A stretch of DNA of 64,000 nt from Deinococcus arboris (GCF_009755355.1 NZ_WQLB01000004.1:62001-126000), one strand, 5' to 3'. Shown: positions 1 to 10,655, numbered from the stretch's first letter. Notes: generated from the sequence alone by a model not told the origin. Numbers and translations are program-made.

Positions 1-62
1 GGTCATACACTTCCGGCAGTTCACGCCCCCCGCGCCGTCCCCTCATCCCCCTGGAGCGCCCC

Positions 63-695
63 ATGACCTACGTTGCCCCCCTCAGCCAGCCGCAGCCGAC
101 ACCCGCAGAGCTGCACCGCACCGTGCGGCGCGGCCAGACGCTGTATTACGCGGGCGACAGCGCGCCCAGTCTCTACCGCCTCGACAGCGGCCTGATGCGC
201 GCGGTGCGCCTGACCCCGCAGGGCCGCAACCTGACGGTGCGCCACATTCGCCCCGGCGATATTTTCGGAGAGGAATGCCTGCATGGCCAGACGCGCGGGC
301 ATCAGGTCGTGGCCCTGACCGACGCGGTGCTGACACCCATTCACCCGCAGCATCTGGGGACGGGGGAACTCTGGGACCTGACCCGCAGCCTCAGCGCGCA
401 GCTCCAGCGCATGATGACCGACGGCGTTCATATTCAGGACGGCGACCTGCGCGAGCGGATTGCCCGTTACCTCCTGAATCTGGCCGACAGCACCCTGGGG
501 GGCCACCACGCCGACGGCACCCGCTTCGTGCGCGCCACCCACGAACTGATCGCCGAAGGCACGGGCGCCACCCGTGAAAGTGTCAGCAAGCTGATTGGCG
601 AGATGCGTGACGACGGCCTCCTGAGTCCCGCCTACCGCTGCCTGACCCTGACCGATGAAGAAGGGCTGCGGCTGCTGAGCGGCTACCACGGCTAA
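63..695 (+). CDS. Crp/Fnr-family transcriptional regulator
   Basis: A 210-residue cytoplasmic DNA-binding regulator. The N-terminal half (about 20-120) reads as a cyclic-nucleotide-binding-type beta barrel ([11 protein letters not shown], then RPGDIFGEE). A long helix follows (about 115-150), and a winged helix-turn-helix lies at about 165-205 ([19 protein letters not shown]), where TRESVSKL is the recognition helix typical of Crp/Fnr proteins. No Fnr-type cysteine cluster is visible. The ATG follows a CTGGAG ribosome-binding site. It lies upstream of and co-oriented with nurA-herA but is separated from them by a terminator, so it is probably its own transcription unit. Its effector and targets cannot be told from the sequence. 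Confidence 0.93.
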   Translation: MTYVAPLSQPQPTPAELHRTVRRGQTLYYAGDSAPSLYRLDSGLMRAVRLTPQGRNLTVRHIRPGDIFGEECLHGQTRGHQVVALTDAVLTPIHPQHLGTGELWDLTRSLSAQLQRMMTDGVHIQDGDLRERIARYLLNLADSTLGGHHADGTRFVRATHELIAEGTGATRESVSKLIGEMRDDGLLSPAYRCLTLTDEEGLRLLSGYHG

Positions 696-711
696 ACGAG
701 AATCCTGCTTG

Positions 712-738
712 ACCGCCCCTCGCCTGGGGCGGTTTCTT
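712..738 (+). terminator. Intrinsic terminator after the Crp gene
   Basis: Perfect 8-bp stem (ACCGCCCC / GGGGCGGT) with a 6-nt loop, followed by TTCTTCT. It sits 17 nt past the Crp stop codon and before the nurA -10 box. Confidence 0.75.
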
Positions 739-777
739 CTGTGGCCTGCCCACATCCTCAGCTTTACGTCCTGCGCG

Positions 778-783
778 TAGAAT
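778..783 (+). promoter_or_regulatory. -10 box (TAGAAT) of leaderless nurA
   Basis: TAGAAT ends 7 nt before the ATG at 791, so transcription would begin at or next to the start codon. This favours 791 over the in-frame ATG at 782, which lies inside the -10 box. Confidence 0.6.
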
Positions 784-790
784 GCCCGCC

Positions 791-1849
791 ATGCGGATTC
801 GCCTTGACCCCTGGCCTGTCGATACATTTGAGGGCCAGTTGACACTGAAGCCCTTTGCGGGCCTGGTGTTCGATGTAGAAACAGATGTGTGGCAGGCCGT
901 CCCTACCCAAGGTATTCCGGTGGCGCTGCGCGAAGTGGTTGTCGTTGACGGCAAACCACGCATGGAAGCGCGGCTGCTGATAGATGATGAGGCAGGTGAG
1001 CTGCATCTGGCAGCTTTTGGGGCGTATGTCGTAGGTGCCGTAAGCCTCTGTCCCCACGGCAGCCGTCAGGCTGAGCTTCAACAGGTACGTGCGCGGCGCG
1101 TCCTGGCCTACAGCGCCGATACGCCACTGGAACCGGCACGGCTGAGTCCACGCAATCCGCAAAGTGGCGTGCTGGATTACGAGCCGCATGCCTTCAATGG
1201 GCGGCAAGTGGAAGGACCCCGCGCCAAGGTGCAGCGGCTCATGCTTGACGCTGAACAGGCGCTCAGTCAGGAACTGGCTTCTGCGATGGCGCTCGAAGAG
1301 GGCGACACCGACACCTTGCCCGAAACTCTGGTGCTGCAAGACGGCCCGGTCCGTTTGGGGCGAGGCGGGAGTGCAGTCGTGGGTTACGTGAAGACCCTGC
1401 ACACTGACTATTTGGGGGCTGACCGCATCGGCCTGCTCAGTGAGCTGAAATGCGGTGAACGCACGCCTATCCTGCGCTTCCGGGTAGGCGACCGCGGCGG
1501 CCACTTCAGCGAGGCCGAGGGCCGTGAACAGCGCTTCACCTGGTACGTGCGGCTGTGCGAGCCACCATTTTACCAGCACCCGCTGGCGGGCATCATGCGG
1601 CTGGAAATGCACGCCCCAGAAGACAGCACCTTTGTGCCCCACGCCGTGCAGGCGGTGGCAAATCTGTCAGGTGCGCTGCTTCAGAAGCTAGGCAGCAAAC
1701 TCCACAAAGACCCCCGCGCGCCCCAGAACCTGATTCCCACGGCGGCCCTCGAACACGCCATGACCCGCAGCATGGGCAGCGCCGAACTGGTCACGCGGCG
1801 CATCCGCTCTCATATTGCCGCCGCCTACGGAGCAGGAGTGCTGGCGTGA
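791..1849 (+). CDS. nurA: NurA-type nuclease
   Basis: A 352-residue NurA-domain nuclease that works with the HerA translocase in processing DNA ends for recombination repair. The acidic stretch FDVETD near residue 27 and the internal EDVAYDGS-like region are weak in sequence, as is usual for this family. The C-terminal part ([21 protein letters not shown], then [25 protein letters not shown]) resembles other bacterial NurA proteins. The assignment rests largely on position: the stop overlaps the GTG start of a HerA ATPase by 4 nt (GTGA), giving translational coupling. A NurA-HerA complex has been characterised in Deinococcus radiodurans. The start at 791 was chosen because a -10 box sits 7 nt upstream. 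Confidence 0.85.
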   Translation: MRIRLDPWPVDTFEGQLTLKPFAGLVFDVETDVWQAVPTQGIPVALREVVVVDGKPRMEARLLIDDEAGELHLAAFGAYVVGAVSLCPHGSRQAELQQVRARRVLAYSADTPLEPARLSPRNPQSGVLDYEPHAFNGRQVEGPRAKVQRLMLDAEQALSQELASAMALEEGDTDTLPETLVLQDGPVRLGRGGSAVVGYVKTLHTDYLGADRIGLLSELKCGERTPILRFRVGDRGGHFSEAEGREQRFTWYVRLCEPPFYQHPLAGIMRLEMHAPEDSTFVPHAVQAVANLSGALLQKLGSKLHKDPRAPQNLIPTAALEHAMTRSMGSAELVTRRIRSHIAAAYGAGVLA

Positions 1850-3675
1850 CCCTCAGCCCGCGCATTGGCATGGTGCTGGGCACCGAGGACGTGACCCCTA
1901 CCATTTTCTGGTTTGCGGTGGGGCGCGGGGCCAGCGTGCAACTTGACGACCTGGTGACCGTGCAGACCACCCGCCCCGACGGCAAGGTCGTGCGCTTTTA
2001 CGGCCTGGTGGACAACGTGCGCAAGCGTCACGAGGGCGTCACCTTTGAGTCGGATGTGGAAGACGTGGTGGCGGGTGTGCTGCCCGCCAGCATTAGCTAC
2101 GCGGCGCGGGTGCTGGTCACGCGCGTGGACCCCGAACACTTCATTCCGCCGCAGCCGGGTGATGAGGTCCGGCATGCCCAGGGCGACGACCTGAAGATGG
2201 CCCTCAGTGCCGACAAGATGAAAGAGGCGGCTTTCCCAGCTGGTCTGCTGGCCGATGGGCAAACGCTGCCCCTGAATTTCCGCTTCGTCAACGGCGAGCA
2301 GGGCGGCCACATCAACATTTCGGGCATCTCGGGGGTGGCCACCAAGACCAGTTACGCGCTGTTCTTGCTGCACTCCATCTTCCGCAGTGGGGTGATGGAC
2401 CGGGTGGCCCAGAGCAGCGGCGGACAGATGACCGGCACGGCAGGGGGCCGGGCCATTATCTTCAACGTCAAGGGCGAGGACCTGCTGTTTCTGGACCAGC
2501 CCAACAGCAAAGTGGCTGCGCGGGAGGCCCAGGCCGCCCAGGACAAGGGCCTGGCCGCCGACCGCTACACCCTGATGGGCCTGCCCCGCACCCCTTTTAC
2601 CGACACGCAATTCCTGGCGCCGCCCCGCGCCGGCTCGGTCAGCGGCGCCATCGTGCCGCACACCGACCAGCGCTCGCAGGGGGTCACGCCATTTCTCTTC
2701 ACCCTGCGCGACTTCTGCGCGGGGCGGATGCTGCCCTACGTCTTCAGTGACGCCGGGAGCAGCCTGAATATCGGCTATGTCATTGGGAATATTGAGGAGA
2801 AACTAGCGCGGCTGGCCCAGGTACAGTCTGGCGCCGGAGCACATCTCCTAGTGACCGATTGGAAGCCGGAGGAAAATGCTGACATTCCCGAAGATATTGA
2901 TTTCGGTGACTTAGAAGGCATCCGCATCAACTCTTTTGAGCAACTCATTGCCTATCTTGAATTCAAACTACTTGATGAGAATGACGGCCAGGGTGACCGC
3001 AAATGGGTGCTCAATCAATCTCAGGGCACCCTGCGCGCCTTTACCCGGCGCCTACGCGGCGTTCAGAAGCACCTCTCGCCCCTGATTCGCGGCGACGTAA
3101 GCGAGGCCGAGGCCAGCCGCTACCGGCCCAATCTGCTGCGCGGCGCCCAGCTGAGCGTGGTGGACATCCACAACCTCTCTGGCCCCGCCCAGATGTTTGT
3201 GGTGGGCGTGCTACTGCGGGAAGTCTTCGAACACAAAGAGCGCTTCGGCCGCCAGGACACCGTGTTTGTGGTGCTGGACGAGCTGAACAAATACGCCCCG
3301 CGCGACGAGGGGAGCCCGATTAAAGACATCCTGCTGGAAATTGCCGAACGCGGCCGGTCCTTGGGCATCATCCTGATCGGCGCGCAGCAGACCGCCAGCG
3401 AGGTCGAGCGGCGCATCGTCTCTAACGCCGCCATCCGGGTGGTGGGCCGCCTAGACCTCGCCGAAGCCGAGCGTCCCGAATACCGTTTTTTGCCGCAGAG
3501 CTTCCGGGCGCGCGCCGGGATTCTGCAACCCGGCACCATGTTGGTGTCGCAGCCGGACGTGCCCAACCCAGTGCTGGTCAATTACCCCTTTCCTGCCTGG
3601 GCCACCCGCAAGGACGAGGTGGACGATCTGGGCGGGCGCGAGGTGCAGGAGGTTGGCGAGGACTGGCTGCGGTAA
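1846..3675 (+). CDS. herA: HerA-type ATPase/DNA translocase
   Basis: A 609-residue HerA/FtsK-class ATPase that pumps DNA and stimulates NurA in double-strand-break end resection. An N-terminal HAS-barrel-like region (1-100) precedes the ATPase core. The P-loop is [10 protein letters not shown] (160-169) and keeps the lysine (K167), but the glycine normally before it is replaced. Walker B is VFVVLDELN (473-481), with D478 and E479. [24 protein letters not shown] supplies sensor and arginine-finger-like residues. The reading frame is open further upstream, but GTG 1846 overlaps the nurA stop (GTGA) and gives the normal N-terminus SPRIGMVLG. Confidence 0.93.
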   Translation: MTLSPRIGMVLGTEDVTPTIFWFAVGRGASVQLDDLVTVQTTRPDGKVVRFYGLVDNVRKRHEGVTFESDVEDVVAGVLPASISYAARVLVTRVDPEHFIPPQPGDEVRHAQGDDLKMALSADKMKEAAFPAGLLADGQTLPLNFRFVNGEQGGHINISGISGVATKTSYALFLLHSIFRSGVMDRVAQSSGGQMTGTAGGRAIIFNVKGEDLLFLDQPNSKVAAREAQAAQDKGLAADRYTLMGLPRTPFTDTQFLAPPRAGSVSGAIVPHTDQRSQGVTPFLFTLRDFCAGRMLPYVFSDAGSSLNIGYVIGNIEEKLARLAQVQSGAGAHLLVTDWKPEENADIPEDIDFGDLEGIRINSFEQLIAYLEFKLLDENDGQGDRKWVLNQSQGTLRAFTRRLRGVQKHLSPLIRGDVSEAEASRYRPNLLRGAQLSVVDIHNLSGPAQMFVVGVLLREVFEHKERFGRQDTVFVVLDELNKYAPRDEGSPIKDILLEIAERGRSLGIILIGAQQTASEVERRIVSNAAIRVVGRLDLAEAERPEYRFLPQSFRARAGILQPGTMLVSQPDVPNPVLVNYPFPAWATRKDEVDDLGGREVQEVGEDWLR

Positions 3676-3684
3676 AAGCCCGTG

Positions 3685-3721
3685 AAAAAGGGGAAGGCCC
3701 AGATGTGGCCCTCCCCTCTTT
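3685..3721. terminator. Bidirectional terminator between herA and the anti-sigma gene
   Basis: The convergent genes are separated by a hairpin of about 11 bp with one mismatch (AGGGGAAGGCC against GGCCCTCCCCT). It has A-rich sequence on the left and TCTTT on the right, so it can act in both directions. Confidence 0.65.
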
Positions 3722-3723
3722 GC

Positions 3724-4386
3724 TTACAGCTTCTGTACCAGAATCGGCGTGGTGGTCGGCTGTTCGCTGCCGCCGGGCGGCTCAACACTGACGGCCAGGG
3801 TTTGCCCGGTCTGCGCGCCCTCCCACTCAATGCCCCGGCCGCTCAGCACCCCGACCGAGACCGGCGTTTGACCTTCAAGGCGCCACAGCTGATAGACCCG
3901 GCCTTCCGGCGGCGTCTCACTCAGATGCAGGTAGGCGCGGCCATCCGGCAGACGGACCACCTGACCCACCTGGGTGCCCTCTGACTGCAAGGTGGTGGTT
4001 AGGGCACCTGGCGTATGAGCAAAGCGGCTCAGTAGATCGCCTGGCGCCGCTGGTCGGAGCAGCAAAAACCCTACGGCCGCCGCCGCAGCCAGGGCCAGCA
4101 CTCCCAACGAAACCGGCGACAGCACACGGCCACTTGGGGTGGGCGCAGGCGCTGGTAGGGCGGGCATCACCTCAGCGCGCAGGCGGCCCAGCAGACGGTC
4201 CAGGGCACCAGGAGGCAGCTCGGTTTGCGGGAGGGCACTGGGCAAACCGTGCAAAGTTTCCAGGTCTTCGCGGTAGGCCGCCAGCAGCGCGGGGTCAGCG
4301 TCCAGGGCGGCGCGCAGCTGCGCTTCTTCGTCCGGGCTCAGCAGGCCAAGCGCGAGGCTCACCAGTTCTTCTCGGTTGACAGTCAC
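3724..4386 (-). CDS. Anti-sigma-K-type factor, membrane-anchored
   Basis: A 220-residue protein with an N-terminal cytoplasmic helical domain (about 1-75, EELVSLALGLLSPDEEAQLRAALDADP). A single membrane segment lies at about 90-112 (SLGVLALAAAAAVGFLLL), and the extracytoplasmic RskA-type C-terminal domain follows (LPDGRAYLHLSETPPEGRVYQLWRLEGQTPVSVGVL). The H-x3-C-x2-C zinc motif of ZAS anti-sigma factors is absent, as in RskA proteins. It lies 103 nt downstream of an ECF sigma gene on the same strand and should bind and restrain that sigma at the membrane until regulated proteolysis. The inducing signal is unknown. Confidence 0.88.
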   Translation of the reverse strand: MTVNREELVSLALGLLSPDEEAQLRAALDADPALLAAYREDLETLHGLPSALPQTELPPGALDRLLGRLRAEVMPALPAPAPTPSGRVLSPVSLGVLALAAAAAVGFLLLRPAAPGDLLSRFAHTPGALTTTLQSEGTQVGQVVRLPDGRAYLHLSETPPEGRVYQLWRLEGQTPVSVGVLSGRGIEWEGAQTGQTLAVSVEPPGGSEQPTTTPILVQKL

Positions 4387-4489
4387 TTGAATTCACCTGC
4401 TTTGCTGAGGGAGACGAGAGGCGTGGGGGACAGAAGCACAGTTGAATACGCTGCGCCGGCCTGCTGGACGCTGGACGGGGAACTGCCGT

Positions 4490-5029
4490 TCACAGCCGCT
4501 GTGGTTTGGCCATACGCTCGCGCATCCGGTCAAGGGCGGCACGCAGGCGAGATTTTACTGTACCGACCGGCAATCCGGTCAGGATGGCCAGTTCACTGTG
4601 GGTGTAGCCCCGGTAATACGCCAGTTCGACCAGTTCCCGGTGATGTGGCTCCAGGCTCTGAACCACCTGCTGGGCCAGGATGCGGTCCGTGGGGTCGGCA
4701 CTGGCGGTCGGGGCGTCCCAGTCTTCTATCTCCAGCGGGGTTTCGGGACGGTCCCGCAACTCCTGCAAAAAGCGGTGGTGGGCAATGCTGACCAGCCAGG
4801 TCTTGGCACTGGCCCGGCGTGGGTCAAACCGCCCTGAGTGCCGCCAAGCGTTTAGAAAAGCGTCCTGCACACAACTCTCGACATCCTCGGTCTGGTGAAG
4901 CATGCGCCGGCCCAGTGCGTACAGCAGCCGGGCGTAGCGGCGATGCAGCTCAGCCAGCGCCTCCTCTTGCCCGGTGGACATGGCGTGCAGCAAAGCCTCA
5001 TCGGGCAGGTCAGGGGGAAAGGGCGTCAT
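4490..5029 (-). CDS. ECF RNA polymerase sigma factor (SigK-like)
   Basis: A 179-residue extracytoplasmic-function sigma factor. Region 2 is visible at about 25-90 (RRMLHQTEDVESCVQDAFLNAW, then WLVSIAHHRFLQELRD, the -10 recognition part). Region 4 is at about 120-175 (LEPHHRELVELAYYRGYTHSEL, then LTGLPVGTVKSRLRAALDRMR, a helix-turn-helix reading the -35). No region 1 or 3 is present, which fits the family length. The RskA-like gene just downstream is the expected partner. Together they should form a membrane-sensing switch controlling a small stress regulon. I could not identify a matching autoregulated promoter. Confidence 0.93.
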   Translation of the reverse strand: MTPFPPDLPDEALLHAMSTGQEEALAELHRRYARLLYALGRRMLHQTEDVESCVQDAFLNAWRHSGRFDPRRASAKTWLVSIAHHRFLQELRDRPETPLEIEDWDAPTASADPTDRILAQQVVQSLEPHHRELVELAYYRGYTHSELAILTGLPVGTVKSRLRAALDRMRERMAKPQRL

Positions 5030-5134
5030 GAGAACTCACTCAGGCTAACAGGCCGGCCAGAGGCGCGTATACGGCTGTGGAGGGCCAATGCCTTAGCGAA
5101 GCCTCATGCAAATGCAAAAACTGGTTAGGGATGA

Positions 5135-5389
5135 TTAAACAGAGCGCTCGTCGGCAGCCGCCACCGATGACGCAGCCAGGGCCGTCGCCGCCACAGGTGC
5201 AGGTGCAGCAGGTGCGGCGACTGGCGCCGCCGTGAAGTTCAGGTCATCTTTGAGGCCCTGGGTGCTGCGGCGAAATTCGCGCAGCCCGTGGCCCAGGCTT
5301 TTGCCCAGTTCAGGCAGTTTGCGCGGTCCAAAGACCACCAGGGCGACCAGCAAAATCACAATCAGTTCAGCGGGGCCAATATTCGGCAT
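5135..5389 (-). CDS. tatA: Twin-arginine translocase subunit TatA/TatE
   Basis: An 84-residue TatA-family protein: short N-terminus, one membrane helix (PAELIVILLVALVVFGP), the FGP hinge, the amphipathic helix RKLPELGKSLGHGLREFRRS, then a low-complexity Ala/Pro-rich tail. TatA oligomers form the pore through which folded proteins with RR signal peptides cross the membrane. The open frame extends further upstream, but the ATG at 5389 is the family-like start and has a GGAG ribosome-binding site. A clear Tat substrate, the ferritin-like lipoprotein at 7270, is encoded nearby. The gene is co-oriented with the sigma gene, 105 nt upstream of it. Confidence 0.93.
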   Translation of the reverse strand: MPNIGPAELIVILLVALVVFGPRKLPELGKSLGHGLREFRRSTQGLKDDLNFTAAPVAAPAAPAPVAATALAASSVAAADERSV

Positions 5390-5588
5390 GGGTTCTCCAG
5401 ATGGGAAGAGGCGGTGAGAAAGTATGATTTGAACTCCGAAGACGGCAATCTTGCCAATCAAACAAAATCTTAAAACTCGATCAGGTATTTAATACTTTCC
5501 AGTCTGTCCTCCAAAATGAGCGCCTCTCTGACGTTTTATATCGTCCTCCAGACATCAATTTCATTAGGCGGCGCCCTCATAGAACGGA

Positions 5589-5702
5589 ATGGATCTACTT
5601 GATGCAAAACTCAATCTGCCGAAACTTATACCTTCGGTCGAACAGCTATATACAAAACTACTGAGATTGGATGGGCCTAGAGAGATCGTAAAGAAATCAT
5701 GA
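5589..5702 (+). CDS. Possible small protein or gene remnant (37 aa)
   Basis: The ORF begins directly after an in-frame stop (TAG) and translates to an amphipathic peptide rich in Leu and Lys, ending DGPREIVKKS. Its codon use is A/T-rich, unlike the neighbours. There is only a weak AACGGA before the ATG and no recognised family. It could be the tail of a decayed gene, a toxin/antitoxin-sized protein, or chance. Confidence 0.2.
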   Translation: MDLLDAKLNLPKLIPSVEQLYTKLLRLDGPREIVKKS

Positions 5703-5771
5703 AATCCGCCCCAGAAGATATGCCCACGAAGGGAATGACCGGGGCCCTGTAGACGGTTCAGAAAGAGGCAT

Positions 5772-5777
5772 TAGACT
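5772..5777 (+). promoter_or_regulatory. -10 box (TAGACT) of leaderless rluA-type gene
   Basis: TAGACT ends 7 nt before the GTG at 5785. There is no ribosome-binding site, consistent with leaderless translation. Confidence 0.55.
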
Positions 5778-5784
5778 GTCTGCC

Positions 5785-6756
5785 GTGATTGGTCTTGCCG
5801 CTCCACTTCAGTTCACAGCGGGACCGGGGCGGCTGGACGTTATTTTGGCAACGCTAAGCGGGTCTAGCCGCTCGCAGGTGGCTGGCTGGATCGCTGGCGG
5901 CTTTGTTCAGGTTGAAGGACAGGTGGCGACACGGTCCAGCCTGAAGCTGCGCGGTGGAGAAGTCTTACATGTGCAGATCCCGCCTGTGCCTGACGCCACT
6001 GTGGCGCCAGAACAGGTTCCACTCGACGTCTTGTTTGAGGATGATCACCTCATTGCGGTCAATAAGCCGCCTGGTATGGTGACGCACCCGGCACCTGGCC
6101 TCAATACCGGAACCCTGGTGAATGCGCTCCTGGGACGTATGAAGTTGCCAGAGCAGATTGGTTTTGACGGCCCAGATGGCTACCGGCCCGGCATCGTTCA
6201 CCGACTGGACCGGGATACCAGCGGCGTGATCGTGGTGGCCAAGACGGTAGGGGCTCATGCACGCCTGGCCAATGCCTTCAAAGCGCGTGAAACGGCGAAG
6301 GTCTATCTGGCCATCGCTGCAGGCAGCTGGCGAGCAGATCAGCCTGTGACAGTCGACGCCCCGATTGGCCGCCACCCGGTCCAGCGTCAGCGCATGACAG
6401 TAGGTGGTGCTCAGCCACGTGAGGCGCAGACGCTCTTCACGCCACTGGCCACGATTTCAACTGGACATGGGCGAACAGTGACCCTGGTGCGCGCGCAACC
6501 ACGCACCGGACGTACCCACCAGATTCGCGTCCATCTGGCGCACCTGGGCAGCCCTCTGCTGGGCGATCCGGTGTATGGACGCAGCAGCACCCTTATAGCC
6601 CGTCACGCTTTGCATGCTCAGTACTTGACCCTGCCTCATCCTCTAACCGATCACCCTCTGCACCTCAATGCACCTGTCCCAGAAGATCTGCTGAACGCCT
6701 GGCTCTCCCTTGGGGGTCATTGGCCCGCACAGGCGGAGACACCTCCACCGTCCTGA
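5785..6756 (+). CDS. RluA/RluD-family pseudouridine synthase
   Basis: A 323-residue RNA pseudouridine synthase that isomerises uridines, most likely in 23S rRNA. An N-terminal S4 RNA-binding domain (about 15-75, SGSSRSQVAGWIAGGFVQVEGQ) is followed by the catalytic domain with PGMVTHPAPG and the hallmark HRLDRDTSG (139-147), where D142 is the expected catalytic aspartate. RTGRTHQIRVHLAHLGSPLLGDPVYG near the C-terminus is the family's motif III. The start codon is GTG, supported by a -10 box 7 nt upstream. The exact target position (RluD-like or another) cannot be decided here. Confidence 0.93.
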   Translation: MIGLAAPLQFTAGPGRLDVILATLSGSSRSQVAGWIAGGFVQVEGQVATRSSLKLRGGEVLHVQIPPVPDATVAPEQVPLDVLFEDDHLIAVNKPPGMVTHPAPGLNTGTLVNALLGRMKLPEQIGFDGPDGYRPGIVHRLDRDTSGVIVVAKTVGAHARLANAFKARETAKVYLAIAAGSWRADQPVTVDAPIGRHPVQRQRMTVGGAQPREAQTLFTPLATISTGHGRTVTLVRAQPRTGRTHQIRVHLAHLGSPLLGDPVYGRSSTLIARHALHAQYLTLPHPLTDHPLHLNAPVPEDLLNAWLSLGGHWPAQAETPPPS

Positions 6757-6884
6757 TCCATTCTCCATCTACAACCTAGTCACGACTCTATGACTTCGCC
6801 GCGTTGCGTTTAGAGATCGAAAAACAAAAGCTCTGCTTCATATAAATGGGCGACAGGTAAAAAATAACAAAGCGACAACTATGC

Positions 6885-7091
6885 TTAGCTGACACGCAAG
6901 GTCGCATTAGGTTTCCCAACAGAGCCAACAGTATCTCGCTCGAAAGTCTCAGTCACGCTGCTCTTGCCGCCGATCTTGCATGCACGGCACAAACAATTAA
7001 GGTGTCCTTCATTTAATTCATGTAGCCGACTATCTGTTTCGGTGGTACATCTTGGGCACCGATTAGACGGGCTTTGAGGACCTATCTTCAT
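6885..7091 (-). CDS. Small putative zinc-ribbon protein (68 aa)
   Basis: This ORF contains paired cysteine knuckles, C12-P-R-C15 and C35-R-A-C38, about 20 residues apart, the spacing of a treble-clef or zinc-ribbon fold. An AAGGA sequence lies immediately before the ATG, and TAGTCT upstream could be a -10 box. The stretch is A/T-richer than its neighbours. The Cys pattern is unlikely in a random shadow, but no family is recognised. It might be a solitary small protein or the remnant of a larger one. Confidence 0.4.
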   Translation of the reverse strand: MKIGPQSPSNRCPRCTTETDSRLHELNEGHLNCLCRACKIGGKSSVTETFERDTVGSVGKPNATLRVS

Positions 7092-7269
7092 TCCTTATTC
7101 ATGAAAGATAGACTATGTGGTCCAATCGGGCTGAGTCAGCATATAAATCCAATGAAGGCAAACGAGAGCGTAGTGCAGCGTCTCCTCTAAGAGCGATCCA
7201 GCTGCAGGCTCACGATTGACCCTCTTGCCCAGCACCTAGTCTATGGCCATATCTCCGGAGGTTCCCACC

Positions 7270-8244
7270 ATGAGTAGCGACAACAGTACCACCCCAGGAC
7301 AGAGCACCCGCCGCAAGTTTCTTGGTGCAGCAGGATTGATGGGCGCCGGCGCCGTGTTGAGCGGTTGCACCAATGTCATGGCTAACACCCCCACCAAGCC
7401 CAATCTGGATGCCAGCATCTTCAACTTCGCGCTGAACCTGGAATATCTCGAAGCGGCCTTTTACCTCGCGGCTGTGGGCCGTCTGGACGAACTCACCGCT
7501 GCTGGTGGCGACGCCAGCAAAGTGACGCTGCCCGCGGGCTTCACTGGCCGCGGTGGCGTGGCGGTTCCTGGTCTGACCGGCGACATGCTGGCCATGGCAC
7601 ACGAAATTGCCGATGACGAGCTGGCACACGTGAAGGTTATTCGTGGGGTTTTGAAGGGCGGCGCAGTGTCGCAGCCCCAAATTGACCTCAGTGCTTCCTT
7701 CGTGGCAGCCGGTAAACTGGCATCGAACAACGCGATTACCAATTTCAACCCGTACGCCAATGAGCTGTTCTTCCTGCACGGCGCCTTCATTTTCGAAGAC
7801 GTAGGTGTTACGGCCTACAAGGGCGCCGCGCGTCTGCTGGTCGACGATTCAGCCAACGGTAACTTGGAGAACGCGGCCGGCATTCTCGCTGTTGAGGCAT
7901 ACCACTCTGGTTCCATCCGCACCCAGCTCTACAACCGCCGTACCCAACAGGCTGCTGCAAACCTGACGGTCGAACAGGTGGTGCAGGCCATCAGCAACCT
8001 GCGTGACTCTGTAGACGGCGCTGATGACCGCGACCAGGGCCTCACCGCCGGAAACGGCAACCCCAGCTTCATTCCTGCTCGCAGCGCCAACATCGTCCCC
8101 ACAGACGCCAATGGCATCGCCTTTAGCCGTACCCCCCGTCAGGTTGCCAACATCGTGCTGCTCGACACCACTGGCAAGGCAGCCACCGGCGGCTTCTTCC
8201 CCAGCGGCCTCAGCGGCGACTTCAGCACCATCCTCGCCCTGTAA
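7270..8244 (+). CDS. Tat-exported ferritin-like domain lipoprotein
   Basis: A 324-residue secreted protein of the ferritin-like (Ferritin_2, desiccation-related) type. The signal sequence combines a twin-arginine motif STRRKFLG (R14, R15) with a lipobox LSGC (C33), so it should be exported folded by Tat and lipid-anchored. The mature part has a four-helix-bundle pattern with FALNLEYLEAAFYL, MAHEIADDELAHVKVIRGVL, FEDVGVTAYKGAA and AVEAYHSGSIRTQLY, whose Glu and His residues could bind metal. ATG 7270 was chosen over 7243 because GGAGG lies 9 nt upstream. Desiccation-linked homologues are known in Deinococcus and plants, but the substrate is not established. It is followed by a terminator. Confidence 0.88.
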   Translation: MSSDNSTTPGQSTRRKFLGAAGLMGAGAVLSGCTNVMANTPTKPNLDASIFNFALNLEYLEAAFYLAAVGRLDELTAAGGDASKVTLPAGFTGRGGVAVPGLTGDMLAMAHEIADDELAHVKVIRGVLKGGAVSQPQIDLSASFVAAGKLASNNAITNFNPYANELFFLHGAFIFEDVGVTAYKGAARLLVDDSANGNLENAAGILAVEAYHSGSIRTQLYNRRTQQAAANLTVEQVVQAISNLRDSVDGADDRDQGLTAGNGNPSFIPARSANIVPTDANGIAFSRTPRQVANIVLLDTTGKAATGGFFPSGLSGDFSTILAL

Positions 8245-8264
8245 ACACAGCTTTAATTTAAAGG

Positions 8265-8293
8265 CGCCCCAGGATTCAACTCTTGGGGCGTTA
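8265..8293 (+). terminator. Terminator after the ferritin-like gene
   Basis: A 7-bp stem (CGCCCCA / TGGGGCG) with a 12-nt loop, followed by TTATT. Confidence 0.55.
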
Positions 8294-8649
8294 TTCGTTG
8301 TAGTAGTTCTTGAGATCAGATGGCTCGAATGCTCTCCACCAAGAGCTCTTACAACATGAGCCAGGCCGCTTACTTTAATAACGGAGAGGGCTTATGACTT
8401 TAGATATTTTCTTCGATTTAAAAGCCAGAATATTCAGAGAATAGGCAAAAATCGTCCATAGCCAATCACCTGCTGGGTGCACAGTACTCTTTGAGATCTT
8501 TCAGAAGCCCTATAACTGGACCTCCCACCGCATTCCTCGGGTAGACCTGGAGCAGCTCATCTTCCTTGACCGCTCCGGTAAATCCTTCTCTACCCTGCTG
8601 GGCTGATGTCGGTTACAGATAGGATTTTACAACTAACCTTACCCACCCC
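8291..8649. other. Intergenic stretch with a possible degraded coding remnant
   Basis: No intact gene was found. On the plus strand, a frame from 8445 to the TGA at 8604-8606 has no start codon but translates to a protein-like string (...EIFQKPYNWTSHRIP, then DLEQLIFLDRSGKSFSTLLG). This resembles the truncated C-terminal end of a lost gene. The left part is A/T-rich. Confidence 0.35.
8445..8606 (+). pseudogene. Possible C-terminal gene fragment, no start codon
   Basis: An open frame of 53 codons between an upstream TAG and the TGA at 8604. It has balanced, protein-like composition, including YNWTSHRIPRVDLEQLIFLD. No family was recognised. It is either a decayed gene or chance. Confidence 0.2.
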
Positions 8650-8678
8650 TTGCACACAGCCCGCCTTTGGTGTACTCT
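8650..8678 (+). promoter_or_regulatory. Sigma-70-type promoter of the DEAD-box helicase
   Basis: TTGCAC (8650-8655), a 17-nt spacer, then TACTCT (8673-8678). The predicted start leaves a 5' leader of about 120 nt before the ATG at 8808, longer than most in this window. Such leaders often carry temperature or structure control in helicase genes. Confidence 0.55.
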
Positions 8679-8807
8679 TTTTCTTCGTGCGCCGAGGCGG
8701 GAGATACCCGCGCGGCTGGAGAGTGACCCCACTTTCAGAGACATGCGGGATGCCGGTTAAGGGCGTTTGCTGGTCACTGGGGACACACTTTCCCGAAAGG
8801 ACCACAA

Positions 8808-10610
<1,803 letters not shown>

Positions 10611-10622
10611 GCACTGAACAAG

Positions 10623-10655
10623 ACCCCCTCCACAACTCGGAGGGGGCTTTTTTTA
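10623..10655. terminator. Strong intrinsic terminator after the helicase gene
   Basis: CCCCCTCC paired with GGAGGGGG across a short loop, followed by seven T residues on the plus strand. It also lies just past the stop of the convergent metallophosphoesterase gene. Confidence 0.85.

Larger units (their letters stand above)
5390..5784. other. AT-richer intergenic stretch with a short possible ORF
   Basis: This 395-nt stretch is clearly richer in A/T than the flanking genes. The only coding-like reading is a 37-codon ORF at 5589-5702 on the plus strand (MDLLDAKLNLPKLIPSVEQL...), which has no good ribosome-binding site. It may be a gene remnant or a small protein. The right end holds the rluA -10 box. 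Confidence 0.5.

Noticed and set aside
1555..1845. N-terminal extension of the HerA frame overlapping nurA
   Set aside because: Low-complexity Arg/Pro translation. GTG 1846 overlapping the nurA stop gives the family N-terminus.
5390..5461. Longer TatA N-terminus
   Set aside because: The internal ATG at 5389 has GGAG upstream and gives the normal TatA start. The extension is atypical.
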